Notes: generated from the letters alone by a model not told the origin. A DNA stretch of 64,000 bases from Shinella sp. (GCA_003248775.1 QFQX01000025.1:1-64000); one strand, 5' to 3'; shown: positions 52,670 through 61,190, numbered from the stretch's first letter. Numbers and translations are program-made.

Positions 52670-52678
52670 TCGCGTCGC

Positions 52679-53086
52679 TCAGACGCCCTCGACATCGAAA
52701 CGCTGGCGCGCTTCGCGCACGGCAAGGAAATTCTCTTCCGCCCATTCAAGCAGGTGAGAGAGAGCCTTGAACAGCGATTTCCCGAGTTCAGTCAGGCAGT
52801 ACTCCACGCTCGGCGGCTTGGTCGGGAAAACCGTCCGCTGGACATAACCGTCCCGCTGCAACTCACGAAGGGTCTGGGTCAGCATGCGCTGCGAAATGTC
52901 GGGTACCAGCCGCCGCAATTCACCGAAGCGATAGGGGCGCTCCCAAAGCAACAGGAGCAGCAAGCTCGACCATTTTCCGCCGATATGATCGATCACCGAA
53001 CGAACGGGGCAATCAGCAAGGGAAGCAGTATCATTGCCTTTATACGCGGCAATCTTGGCTTCAAAGCCTGTAATGGCAACAGTCAT
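52679..53086 (-). CDS. HxlR-family transcriptional regulator
   Basis: The 135-residue protein has the HxlR signature DCPVRSVIDHIGGKWSSLLL with the redox-sensitive Cys used by several QorR/YodB-like sensors, then RFGELRRLVPDISQRMLTQ and GYVQRTVFPTKPPSVEY. ATG 53086 has AAAGGGA upstream. It is divergent from an NmrA-type reductase, the usual target of this family under electrophile or quinone stress. Confidence 0.92.
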   Translation of the reverse strand: MTVAITGFEAKIAAYKGNDTASLADCPVRSVIDHIGGKWSSLLLLLLWERPYRFGELRRLVPDISQRMLTQTLRELQRDGYVQRTVFPTKPPSVEYCLTELGKSLFKALSHLLEWAEENFLAVREARQRFDVEGV

Positions 53087-53108
53087 ATGGTTCCCTTTCA
53101 ATCAGGTG

Positions 53109-53124
53109 GGCACCAAAAAGTGCC
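53109..53124. promoter_or_regulatory. Dyad between hxlR and the reductase gene
   Basis: GGCAC-CAAAAA-GTGCC is a perfect inverted repeat 23 bases from the HxlR start codon. A similar short spaced dyad is the usual target of HxlR dimers. Confidence 0.45.
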
Positions 53125-53162
53125 TTCTTTACAAGTCATCGTCAATTCTCATTTTAGCGTTA

Positions 53163-53177
53163 CTCTCATTTTGAGAG
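53163..53177. promoter_or_regulatory. Second dyad before the reductase gene
   Basis: CTCTCA-TTT-TGAGAG is a perfect 15-bp palindrome about 50 bases before the reductase start. It may be a second operator or a promoter-overlapping site. Confidence 0.4.
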
Positions 53178-53226
53178 CACCATTTTCGCTGCGAACATCC
53201 TCGCGGCAATGCAAAGGGAAAAGACC

Positions 53227-54111
53227 ATGAGCAAGATCCTCGTCACTGGCGCCTCCGGCAAGCTCGGCGGCCTCGTCATCGAAAACCTGATAGCCAAACA
53301 GGGCGTTGCACCGGCCGATATCGTCGCCGGCACCCGCGATCCGTCGAAGCTCTCCGCTCTCGTCGCCAAGGGCGTGGAAACCCGCAAGGTCGATTTCGAC
53401 GATCCGGCATCGCTGGAAGCCGCCTTCAAGGGCATCGACCGCCTGCTGATCGTTTCCACCGACGAACTGGCCACCCCCGGCAAGCGTCTCGTACAGCACA
53501 AGGCAGCCGTCGAGGCCGCCAAGAAGGCCGGCGTCGGCCGCCTCTTCTACACCTCCCTGCCCAATCCCGACATATCCAAGGTCACCTTCGCTCCCGACCA
53601 TTTCGGCACCGAAGAGGCCATCAAGGCGACCGGCCTTCCCTACACCTTCTTCCGCAACAGCTGGTACATGGAAAACCTGTTCATGGCCCTCCCGGCCGCT
53701 CTCGGCTCGGGCAGCTGGTACACCTCCTCCGGTGAAGGCAAGATCGGCCATATCAGCCGCGCCGACATCGCCAAGGCCATCGCCGCTGCGCTTGCCAAGC
53801 CGGTTTCCGAAAACGCCATCTACACGCTGACGGGCGAGAAGACCTACACGACCGATGAAATTGCGGCCCTTGTCCGCGAAGTCACCGGCCGTCCCCTTGC
53901 CGTGGTGCATGTGACCGACGAGCAGCTCGCTGCCGGCATGGCGGGCGCCGGCGTCCCCGCCCCGTTCATCCCGACCTTCGTTTCCTTCGACACGAACACC
54001 CGCGAAGGTCTGTTCGACATCAACAATGATGAAGCCACAAAGCTGTCCGGCGAGAAGCTCGTCTCGCTCAAGGACTTCCTGATTGCGAACAAGGCAGCCT
54101 TCAGCGCCTGA
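53227..54111 (+). CDS. NAD(P)H-binding NmrA/QorB-like quinone reductase
   Basis: The 294-residue protein has the N-terminal NAD(P) motif ILVTGASGKLGGLVIENL and a typical NmrA-like substrate region (LFYTSLPNPDISKVTFAPDH, FFRNSWYMENL). Homologues such as QorB reduce quinones at the expense of NADPH. ATG 53227 has AAGGGAA upstream. Control by the divergent HxlR protein is likely. Confidence 0.88.
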   Translation: MSKILVTGASGKLGGLVIENLIAKQGVAPADIVAGTRDPSKLSALVAKGVETRKVDFDDPASLEAAFKGIDRLLIVSTDELATPGKRLVQHKAAVEAAKKAGVGRLFYTSLPNPDISKVTFAPDHFGTEEAIKATGLPYTFFRNSWYMENLFMALPAALGSGSWYTSSGEGKIGHISRADIAKAIAAALAKPVSENAIYTLTGEKTYTTDEIAALVREVTGRPLAVVHVTDEQLAAGMAGAGVPAPFIPTFVSFDTNTREGLFDINNDEATKLSGEKLVSLKDFLIANKAAFSA

Positions 54112-54131
54112 AACGCATAGCGAATAACGAC

Positions 54132-54160
54132 AAAGGCCCGGTGTTTGACGCCGGGCCTTT
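54132..54160 (+). terminator. Terminator after the NmrA-type reductase
   Basis: AAAGGCCCGG and CCGGGCCTTT form a 10-bp stem with a 9-base loop, followed by CTGTTCTTG. It lies 21 bases after the reductase stop and before convergent pdxJ, so it may act on both strands. Confidence 0.85.
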
Positions 54161-54221
54161 CTGTTCTTGTCAATGTCGCCGCCAACCGAGCCGATGCGGC
54201 AAGAAAAAGCTCTCCGCCTCG

Positions 54222-54974
54222 TCAGACAGTCTGACCACAGGCACGACGGAAGCGACGTACCGTTTCGGCCATGCCGTATTCCAGAGCATCGGCCGTCAGT
54301 CCATGACCAATCGAAACTTCCGCCAGCATCGGGATACGTTTCACCAACGCCGGCAGGTTTGCAACGGTCAGGTCATGACCGCCATTGACGGCGAGACCGC
54401 AAGCGAGAGCGGCATCCGCCGTCCGCCCGAGCAGATCGACCTCCCGCGCAGCCTTCTCCGGATTATCGAAACAGCCGCCATAGGGGCCGGTGTAGAGTTC
54501 GATGCGATCGGCTCCCGTCTCCCTCGCAACGGCAACAGCCTCCGCGTCGCCGTCTCCATCAGCGAAAAGCGACACGCGCATGCCCTTCGACTTCAACCGC
54601 GCGACCGTTTCCTTCAGGAATGCCTTGTGCTTCCGGAAATCCCAGCCGTGATCCGACGTCGCCTGGTTCGGATCGTCGGGCACCAGCGTCACCTGCTCCG
54701 GCTCGGTCTGCTCGCACAGGACAAGGAAATCCTCGGTCGGATAGCCCTCGATATTGAACTCGGCATGGGGAAAGTCGTCATCGATCAGCGCCCGCAGCAC
54801 CGGCAGGTCCGAAAAACGGATATGCCGCTGGTCGGGCCTGGGGTGAACCGTCAATCCACTCGCTCCGGCTTCAAGCGCAAGCCGCCCGAAGCGGGCCACA
54901 TCCGGCCATGGCAGATCCCGGCGGTTGCGCAGCATGGCAATGGCGTTGAGATTGACGGAGAGCTTGGCCGGCAT
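54222..54974 (-). CDS. pdxJ: Pyridoxine 5'-phosphate synthase
   Basis: PdxJ condenses 1-deoxyxylulose 5-phosphate with 3-amino-2-oxopropyl phosphate to pyridoxine 5'-phosphate in the DXP-dependent vitamin B6 route. The 250-residue TIM barrel shows LSVNLNAIAMLRNRRD, GLTVHPRPDQRHI, the catalytic Glu region FNIEGYPTEDFL, ELYTGPYGG and a final VSIGHGLTADAL. The gene is alone on its strand here. Confidence 0.96.
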   Translation of the reverse strand: MPAKLSVNLNAIAMLRNRRDLPWPDVARFGRLALEAGASGLTVHPRPDQRHIRFSDLPVLRALIDDDFPHAEFNIEGYPTEDFLVLCEQTEPEQVTLVPDDPNQATSDHGWDFRKHKAFLKETVARLKSKGMRVSLFADGDGDAEAVAVARETGADRIELYTGPYGGCFDNPEKAAREVDLLGRTADAALACGLAVNGGHDLTVANLPALVKRIPMLAEVSIGHGLTADALEYGMAETVRRFRRACGQTV

Positions 54975-55302
54975 TGCGATCTTTCCAGGCTATGATTTTC
55001 GAGAGCCAAGCATTTAGGCGATCAGGTCGCGGAACGCCAACGAGAATCGCACATGATTCCATCGACGGCGTTGATGAATGTAGGCGCCCCGAAAACCTGA
55101 ATGTGATTCCAGTTTTTTCAGGGGAAATGATCTAAATGGGGTATTTCCGTCAGCTTTCTATTTGTGGCATTCGAGACGAAGGACTTTACTTTCAGGAAAG
55201 TGAATCGGGAAAGCGGCTGAATGCTTCCAGTCCGGTTCCGCGCAAGGCACAACGGACATCTTTGGGACGGGTCTTGCAAAAGGCAGATGCCATGGAGATA
55301 GA
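54975..55302. other. Intergenic region, pdxJ to orphan-domain gene
   Basis: This 328-base divergent gap contains A/T-rich sequence around 55090-55170 suited to promoters. I find no gene, tRNA or known riboswitch in it. The protein gene on the right starts with GAGATAGA just before its ATG. Confidence 0.4.
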
Positions 55303-56322
55303 ATGAGTGAGGTTCGGCGCATAGATAGCGACAGGGTGAAACTCTCCCTGCAAGCGATCCTCGACAGCCAGACCTTTGCCCGTTCCGAGCGGCTGCGCGC
55401 CTTCCTCAAGTTCGTGGTCGAGATGGAACAACTCGGACTGGCGCATCAGCTCAAGGGTTACACTATCGGCATCGATGTGTTTTCCCGCGACGAATCCTTC
55501 GATCCCGGTGCTGACCCCCTTGTGCGGGTGCAAGCAGGCAAGCTGCGGCGCCTGCTCAATCAGTATTATGCCGATGAAGGGCGCAACGAACTCCTGCGCA
55601 TCCGTATACCGCTCGGTTGCTACGTCCCGATTTATGAATGGGCGACAGCAGAAAGCCGCCGCTTTGTCTCGGAAAACCCGTCTGCAAACTGGTCGGAAGT
55701 AATCTCCCTTCCGCTGATGCCGGATACCGGGAACCGATTGGCCGAGGTCAATTCTGAGGGCCAGTTCCGCCTGCCGCATATCACCATAGCATCGCCGGAA
55801 CAGCCTGATTGGCGCGCAAGAATATTCACCAACGCAGTACGCATCGGAGGGAAACATCTCTGGGGTATAAAGCTGGACTACAACGATGCAGTTGACAGCG
55901 ACGAAGCCAATCCGCTGGATTTTACCCTGGAAATCAATACAGACGGCGATACGGCGCCGCTGACGGCAAACCTACGCCACCGACAGACGGGCAAACTTGT
56001 GGTCGGCTATTCACGCGGCGCAATGGAGGCTGCTTCCAGCCGTCAGGTCGCCGCCTTCGCCAATCAGTTCTGCGTGGAGACCCTGACGCTTACAGGTCAG
56101 CTTTACCATTTCTGCCAGGCCCGATCCTTGTCCTCCGTTTTGATGGAATGCCTCGAGGCAACCTACCTCTACAGCCTCGACAACTCGCCGGACAGCTTTA
56201 TGGAGGCGACCCGTCAACAACGAAGACTCGTGCATCCCTATCCCCTGACCCATTTCATCAGCGAACTTTCCGGGCTCATGGCCCTGACGGCCGACGCTGG
56301 CCAGACGGTTCGACAGGGCTGA
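55303..56322 (+). CDS. Orphan protein with adenylate-cyclase-associated N-terminal module
   Basis: The first 110 of 339 residues resemble the N-terminal module seen in rhizobial cyclase- or TolB/TPR-type proteins: LQAILDSQTFARSERLRAFL, HQLKGYTIGIDVFSRDESFD, DPLVRVQAGKLRRLLNQYY and IPLGCYVPIYEW. It is thought to be a winged-helix-like fold. In those proteins large C-terminal repeats follow. Here about 230 residues of unrecognised sequence follow instead, with no TolB or TPR pattern. Possibly a DNA-binding regulator; function unknown. Confidence 0.72.
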   Translation: MSEVRRIDSDRVKLSLQAILDSQTFARSERLRAFLKFVVEMEQLGLAHQLKGYTIGIDVFSRDESFDPGADPLVRVQAGKLRRLLNQYYADEGRNELLRIRIPLGCYVPIYEWATAESRRFVSENPSANWSEVISLPLMPDTGNRLAEVNSEGQFRLPHITIASPEQPDWRARIFTNAVRIGGKHLWGIKLDYNDAVDSDEANPLDFTLEINTDGDTAPLTANLRHRQTGKLVVGYSRGAMEAASSRQVAAFANQFCVETLTLTGQLYHFCQARSLSSVLMECLEATYLYSLDNSPDSFMEATRQQRRLVHPYPLTHFISELSGLMALTADAGQTVRQG

Positions 56323-56650
56323 CCTGATCAAGTTTCGTTACGCATACTCACCGTCATGCCGTTTGCAAAAGGCGCAAACGAGGATTACTCTGAAGTTTTA
56401 AGTGACCGGAAAGGCAACCTTTCCGGAGTAATATCACCGGAAGCATCATGCGGATCCGCTTCCGAAACTGCATGAAAATCAAAATAGATAATTGCATTAC
56501 TGGCGATAACCTGTTCGCCAGGCATAACGTGAAATGGCAGTGAAAGCGCATTTCATGGCGTTTGAGGAGTTTGCATGCCCGGGGCCGCACAAAAAATGGA
56601 TAGAGAATTACGCTGAGAGGAACGACAGGAACGCTGGACAGGGGGAGGTC
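56323..56650. other. Intergenic region with two hairpins
   Basis: This 328-base stretch holds the two hairpins described separately and an A/T-rich segment around 56470-56510. An open frame on the minus strand covers much of it but has no ribosome site or family resemblance. GGGGGAGG precedes the next gene. Confidence 0.4.
56406..56464 (+). terminator. Tandem hairpins before the MerR-type gene
   Basis: CCGGAAAGG-CAA-CCTTTCCGG (56406-56426) is a perfect 9-bp hairpin with a 3-base loop. It is followed by CGGAAGC (56438-56444) and GCTTCCG (56458-56464), a 7-bp stem. They probably end the preceding transcript or form a leader for the next gene. No U-run follows either. Confidence 0.4.
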
Positions 56651-57340
56651 ATGGCGGAAGGGTTGCACCATCGAAAGAAGGCCGGCGAAACGAGGGCCGG
56701 CACGACATCAGAGGCCATACATTTACCGGCGGTAGAACTGCCGGCCCAGTTACCGGAGGAACCGATCACCATAGCCGAGATGGCAACCCTCTTCGGCGTC
56801 ACCCATCGCACCTTGCATTTCTACGAGGAAAAAGGGCTGATAAAAGCCGGACGCGTCGGCCTGATGCGCGTCTACAGCCGGCAGGATATCTCCCGCATGG
56901 CGCTCATCACGGCCTGCCGCGATGTTGGAATGCCGGTCGCGGCAATCCAGGAACTCATGGAAGCGCTGAAAAAGGTTAGGTCCCAGACCAAGGCCGACAC
57001 GTTGTTCGCCGAGGCGCTGCTTGCCCGTCAGCGGGAACTCACAGCCAATCTCTCGACAACCCATCACCAGATGCAGCAGATCACCAGACTGCTCGCGCAG
57101 GATAAGGACAAAGCGCGAAATGCGCGCGTGCTGCAGGTCCAGCGCATCGGGCTGACCGATATCGAGCGTCGCTGCCTCGAACTGATGGCGGAAGGCTATG
57201 CACCCCTGCGGCTTGCCCGCGCGCTGGACATGAGTACGGGAGAGATCAGCAGGATCGAAGGCGAAATCATTCGCAAGTTCGACGCCAACAACAGGTTTCA
57301 GGCCGTTGCCAAGGCCGTGCTCCTGGGGTTGGTCAACTAG
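56651..57340 (+). CDS. Hybrid MerR-type/LuxR-like HTH regulator
   Basis: The 229-residue protein has a MerR winged helix (about 40-110): ITIAEMATLFGVTHRTLHFYEEKGLIKA and VYSRQDISRMALI. A coiled-coil follows. The C-terminal 60 residues resemble a LuxR/GerE HTH: LTDIERRCLELMAEGYAPLRL, ARALDMSTGEISRIE and a final FQAVAKAVLLGLV. No Cys-based metal site is apparent. ATG 56651 is preferred because GGGGGAGG lies just upstream. A protein with two DNA-binding types is unusual; targets are unknown. Confidence 0.8.
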   Translation: MAEGLHHRKKAGETRAGTTSEAIHLPAVELPAQLPEEPITIAEMATLFGVTHRTLHFYEEKGLIKAGRVGLMRVYSRQDISRMALITACRDVGMPVAAIQELMEALKKVRSQTKADTLFAEALLARQRELTANLSTTHHQMQQITRLLAQDKDKARNARVLQVQRIGLTDIERRCLELMAEGYAPLRLARALDMSTGEISRIEGEIIRKFDANNRFQAVAKAVLLGLVN

Positions 57341-57579
57341 AGCCAGTCTCGCAGGAACGGATGGCAGCCTGATAAAAGAGCAGACTCCATTGGCGAAACG
57401 CAAAAGCTCGAAGGTGCTCAGACCACCCGGGAATCAGACAAGGCAGCCCGACATCACAAACATCATCATCGCCAAGCCTCCACAGCTTGCCGATGATCAA
57501 ATCTTACGGCGATTTAACGGGACTTTGCCAGCTGGAATGGGTAGCGAGAGCGTGTTCAACAATAAGTGAGCTTACAAGA

Positions 57580-58095
57580 ATGCCCGCCTTCCTGTCTCGC
57601 TACGCAACGCCTTTCATAACGGGACTTTTCCTCGTTTCACTAATTTCCGGCATCGCCCTTTTCTTCCATGTCGGAGCGTCCGCATTTCGTGGCATGCACG
57701 AGTGGTTGAGCATGGTGCTCATCCTGCCGTTCCTTCTCCACACATGGAAGAACTGGCGACCTTTCATGATGTATTTCAAGCGCCTGCCGATGACCATAGC
57801 GCTTGGTCTCTGTCTTGTCGCCGGCCTCGTCTTCGCCTGGCCGGCCATCACCGGCACGGCCGGTAACACCGGCGGTAATCCGGCGGTTGCCATGGCCCGC
57901 ATAGTCACGAGCGGCACACCGGCGCAAGTGGCTCCTCTCCTCGGTCACACTGAGGAAAGCCTCGTCGCGTCGCTCAAGGAAAAAGGCTTCAACGCAGCGG
58001 AAACAGGCCGGAAACTCTCCGAAATCGCATCGGCTTCCGGCAAGGAGCCCATGGCGATGATGGCCACGCTCGCATCACTGAAGACAGATCAGTGA
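57580..58095 (+). CDS. DUF4405-type membrane protein
   Basis: The 171-residue product begins MPAFLSRYATPFITGLFLVS and has three or four membrane helices in the first 100 residues. MHEWLSMVLILPFLLHTWKNW contains two His positions typical of small cytochrome-b-like DUF4405 proteins. A soluble tail of about 70 residues follows (VAPLLGHTEESLVASLKEKG), with a helical-repeat look. The ATG at 57580 has only a weak ribosome site. Heme binding is inferred from family. Confidence 0.8.
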   Translation: MPAFLSRYATPFITGLFLVSLISGIALFFHVGASAFRGMHEWLSMVLILPFLLHTWKNWRPFMMYFKRLPMTIALGLCLVAGLVFAWPAITGTAGNTGGNPAVAMARIVTSGTPAQVAPLLGHTEESLVASLKEKGFNAAETGRKLSEIASASGKEPMAMMATLASLKTDQ

Positions 58096-58126
58096 TCTTT
58101 GGTATAAGTCCTGCCCGACAATACGC

Positions 58127-59254
58127 TCACCGTACGATGGTGAGCGTCTCCGCTGCACGGGTAACGGCAGTATAAAGCCAGCGCTCGCGGGTATCGCGGA
58201 ACGCCCAGCTCTCATCGAACAGGACGACATTGTTCCACTGGGAACCCTGCGCCTTGTGCACAGTCAGCGCATAGCCGTAATCGAACTCGTCATAACGCTT
58301 GCGCGTCGACCACGGAATCTCGCCCTCGACATCTTCGAACGCCGCCTTCAACAGCTTGATCTTGGCCGCCCCGCGATCCATGTCGTCGTCTTCCGGCCGG
58401 ATCAGCAAGTTGATGCCGGGCTTCACAGTTTCCCGCGATGACGTCATCACCTGCCAGAGCGAACCGTTCAGCAGGCCTTTCACCTGATCGTTGCGCAGGC
58501 AGACAAGCTTGTCGCCGGCCTGCGGATAATCGACGGAGAAACCCTTCAACTCCCGCAGGCGCTTGTTGTAGCGCCGCCGCGTCTTGTTGGTACCGACCAA
58601 TACCTGATCCGCACCAAGCACCAGATCCTGTGTCACCTCGTTGCGGGAAATCACATGAGCGGTGCCATAATCGCCATGCATGATTTCCTTGCCCTCGCGC
58701 ACCTGCATGGCAAGCTGGATGATCGGATTGTCGCGCGCCTGACGGTGAATATCCGTCAGCAGGTAATCGGGCTCCTGTTCCGTGAAGAAACCGCCACCCG
58801 TGACCGGGGGCAACTGCCCCGGATCGCCGAGAACCAGGATGGGTGTCCCGAAGCTCATCAGGTCCTTGCCAAGCTGTTCGTCCACCATCGAACATTCATC
58901 GATCACGATCAGCGCCGCCTTGGCGACAGGGCTCTGCCGGTTGATCGAGAACATCGGGGCGATGGAGGTCTTGCCGGTTTCCTCGTCTTCGACGGCCTCT
59001 TCGCCGCGGGGGCGATAGATCAGCGAATGAATGGTCTTGGCATGCGTGGCTCCGCGTGAACGAAGAACCTGTGCCGCCTTTCCGGTGAACGCGGCAAACA
59101 ACACATCGCCATCCACATGCTCGGCAAAATATCGGGCAAGCGTGGTCTTGCCCGTCCCGGCATAGCCGAACAGACGGAAAACCGGCTGCTTGCCCTCCTT
59201 CAGCCATTTGGAAACGGCTTTCAGGGCCTCGTCCTGTTGAGGTGCGAACTGCAT
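58127..59254 (-). CDS. RecD-like ATP-dependent DNA helicase
   Basis: The 375-residue protein is a short superfamily 1B helicase: Walker A FGYAGTGKTTLARYF, Walker B VIDECSMVDEQLG, motif III GDPGQLPPVTG, TDIHRQARDN and the C-terminal YGYALTVHKAQGSQWNNVV with YTAVTRAAETLTIVR. It lacks the N-terminal RecBCD-contact domain of RecD and matches small RecD2-like or phage-Dda-like helicases. ATG 59254 is taken as start. No recB or recC is nearby. Confidence 0.9.
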   Translation of the reverse strand: MQFAPQQDEALKAVSKWLKEGKQPVFRLFGYAGTGKTTLARYFAEHVDGDVLFAAFTGKAAQVLRSRGATHAKTIHSLIYRPRGEEAVEDEETGKTSIAPMFSINRQSPVAKAALIVIDECSMVDEQLGKDLMSFGTPILVLGDPGQLPPVTGGGFFTEQEPDYLLTDIHRQARDNPIIQLAMQVREGKEIMHGDYGTAHVISRNEVTQDLVLGADQVLVGTNKTRRRYNKRLRELKGFSVDYPQAGDKLVCLRNDQVKGLLNGSLWQVMTSSRETVKPGINLLIRPEDDDMDRGAAKIKLLKAAFEDVEGEIPWSTRKRYDEFDYGYALTVHKAQGSQWNNVVLFDESWAFRDTRERWLYTAVTRAAETLTIVR

Positions 59255-59439
59255 GGGGCGACTTGTCAGGATTCGCGCGCAAAAGGCAAGCAAAGCATGC
59301 CCCGGCGGGTGGCAACGGCAGAGAAACCCAAGGAATAGAGGAAATCTTTGTTTCGAGGCGGAATAAACCCGCCATCCCCGGTGTCAAACACACAGGCGGG
59401 GCCAAGACGGCACCTGCCCGCAACACCGGAGGAAGTGCA

Positions 59440-59811
59440 ATGAAAAACCGTTTGCTCCTGACCGTCGCCCTGATCGCCCTTGCAGGCCCGGCGCTGGCCG
59501 CCCCCTTCAAGACCGTTGAAACATCGGGCGGCAAGGTGCTTGCCGACGAAAGGGGCATGACGCTCTACACCTTCGACAAAGACAAGAAGGGGACGTCGAC
59601 CTGCTACGACACCTGCGCAAGCAACTGGCCTCCTTATCTCGCGGCTTCCGGCGCCAAGGCGGAAGGTGCATATTCACTCGTGACCCGCAAGGACGGTAAG
59701 ATGCAGTGGGCCATGAAAGGCATGCCCCTTTACATGTACACAGAGGACATGAAGCAGGGCGACATGGCCGGTGACGGCATGAAAGGCGTCTGGCATGCAG
59801 CAAGGCCCTGA
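59440..59811 (+). CDS. Secreted YxFxxD-repeat protein (COG4315)
   Basis: The 123-residue product has a signal peptide (LLLTVALIALAGPALAA) and the COG4315 pattern: MTLYTFDKDKKGTSTCYDTC, NWPPYLAASG, MQWAMKGMPLYMYTEDMKQG and a final GVWHAA. Paired Cys and repeated Y-x-F/M-x-x-D are typical of the family, which has no confirmed biochemical role. GGAGGAAGTGCA precedes the ATG. It overlaps the sigma-factor start and so begins the operon. Confidence 0.88.
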   Translation: MKNRLLLTVALIALAGPALAAPFKTVETSGGKVLADERGMTLYTFDKDKKGTSTCYDTCASNWPPYLAASGAKAEGAYSLVTRKDGKMQWAMKGMPLYMYTEDMKQGDMAGDGMKGVWHAARP

Positions 59812-60364
59812 CGATCAAGGCCCGAAGGATCGAAACCACAAGCCGGGGGAACAATCCCCCGGCCCCGTCCGGTTCGAGAAAGACATGCTCTCGCTGCTGC
59901 CGGCCCTACGCCGCTATTCTCGCAGCCTCACCCGTTCAGATACCGAAGGCGAAGACCTGTTTCAGGATTGCGTAGAGACCGCACTTGCCAAGCGCGGAAA
60001 CTGGCGCGGCATAAACCTGAAGGGCTGGATCTACGCCATCATGACTAACCTGCACCGCAATCAGGACCGGCACACGCGGCGGCATGCGATGGTCGAACTG
60101 GAGGAGGCGACAGACCTGCCCTCTCCCGCAGCGACCGACGATCCTCTCGAGAGCCGGCGGCTGCATGCGGCGTTGAACGGATTGCCGGACGAACAGCGCG
60201 CCGTGCTCATGCTGATCGTGGTCGAAGGCCATGCCTATCACGAAGTTGCGGAGATCCTTGAAATCCCTATCGGCACCGTGATGTCTCGCCTTTCCCGCGC
60301 CCGCCAGCGCCTGCGCGATGTGCTTGCCGAACAGAATATCGTTACCCTGCGGAGACCGAAATGA
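59795..60364 (+). CDS. ECF RNA polymerase sigma factor
   Basis: The 189-residue sigma factor has region 2 (LLPALRRYSRSLTRS...EDLFQDCVETAL, WIYAIMTNLHRNQDR) and region 4 (LPDEQRAVLMLIVVEGHAYH and AEILEIPIGTVMSRLSRAR). It would direct polymerase to a small regulon after release from its anti-sigma partner. The start 59795 overlaps the secreted-protein gene; an in-frame ATG at 59885 has a GAGAAAG site and would remove a Pro-rich N terminus. It overlaps the next gene by ATGA. Confidence 0.92.
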   Translation: MQQGPDDQGPKDRNHKPGEQSPGPVRFEKDMLSLLPALRRYSRSLTRSDTEGEDLFQDCVETALAKRGNWRGINLKGWIYAIMTNLHRNQDRHTRRHAMVELEEATDLPSPAATDDPLESRRLHAALNGLPDEQRAVLMLIVVEGHAYHEVAEILEIPIGTVMSRLSRARQRLRDVLAEQNIVTLRRPK

Positions 60365-61155
60365 CGCTAACCCTTGACCCTGTGGATGACAGCAACTTGC
60401 ACGCCTATGCCGACGGCCTTCTGGACGAGAAGCGCCGCGCCGAGGTCGAGCGTTGGCTGGCCGCTCACCCGGAAGAGGCCGCAAGGGTTGCCGACTGGCA
60501 GAGACAGAATGCCGACATTCGCGATCTCTTCCGGGACTATGAACGGCACGACGAGACAGACCACGCAATGCTGGCCCTCAATCGCTCCTCCGCCAGCCAA
60601 AAAATTTCCATTCGAACAATTGCAATGCGCACCGCCGCAGCGATCATGCTTTTCACCGCAGGCATGGCAGTTGGTCACCTTATTCCTCCCACGGCGGAAA
60701 ACGAACCGGTACAGGTCGCCAACAATACCACCAGTCTTCAGGATCAGGCGCGCTCGGCTTTCCTGATCTACGCCAACGATGTCCGTCATCCGGTCGAGGT
60801 CGGAGCGGACCAGCAGGAACATCTGGCGACATGGCTGGGAAAGCGGCTGGACTATCCGATGCGCATTCCCGACCTCTCTGCCGTCGGCATGAAACTCGTC
60901 GGCGGACGGCTGGTGCCGGTCAGCGGCAAGGCCGGTGCGCTGTTGATGTACGAGGACGCATCAGGCGAACGGATCACGGTTCTGGTCGGCCGCAACGAGG
61001 ATAACCGGGAAACCAGCTTCCGCTATGCCAGTGACGAAGGTCTGGAAACCTTCTACTGGATCGACGGGCCGGTGGGATATGCGGTGACGGGAGAAATCTC
61101 CCGTGAAAAGATGCAGCAGATAGCCGATGAGTGCTATCGTCAGTTCGACAGCTGA
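60361..61155 (+). CDS. Membrane anti-sigma factor
   Basis: The 264-residue protein has an anti-sigma-type N-terminal domain (LHAYADGLLDEKRRAEVERWL and AARVADWQRQNADI) but no clear zinc-binding HxxxCxxC. One membrane helix follows (AMRTAAAIMLFTAGMAVGHL), then a periplasmic domain with LVGGRLVPVSGKAGALLMYED. It presumably binds the sigma factor encoded just upstream and senses an envelope or redox signal. Confidence 0.88.
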   Translation: MTLTLDPVDDSNLHAYADGLLDEKRRAEVERWLAAHPEEAARVADWQRQNADIRDLFRDYERHDETDHAMLALNRSSASQKISIRTIAMRTAAAIMLFTAGMAVGHLIPPTAENEPVQVANNTTSLQDQARSAFLIYANDVRHPVEVGADQQEHLATWLGKRLDYPMRIPDLSAVGMKLVGGRLVPVSGKAGALLMYEDASGERITVLVGRNEDNRETSFRYASDEGLETFYWIDGPVGYAVTGEISREKMQQIADECYRQFDS

Positions 61156-61190
61156 CGTGTGGGAGGCACGCGTCACGGCGGAGAGAACCG

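Noticed and set aside
56354..56671. A 105-codon minus-strand frame in the gap before the MerR-type gene
   Set aside because: It runs through two hairpins, has no ribosome site and looks random.
57306..57569. A possible 87-codon gene between the MerR-type and DUF4405 genes
   Set aside because: It overlaps the MerR-type gene end, has no ribosome site and no recognised family. It may be part of the leader of the DUF4405 gene.
58127..59254. A RecBCD or defence-associated helicase locus
   Set aside because: No recB, recC, nuclease or other defence genes are adjacent; the protein matches short RecD-like helicases common in rhizobial chromosomes.
58127..61155. A defence island formed by the helicase, secreted protein and sigma/anti-sigma genes
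   Set aside because: The genes are on different strands with ordinary chromosomal neighbours, and none has a known defence domain.
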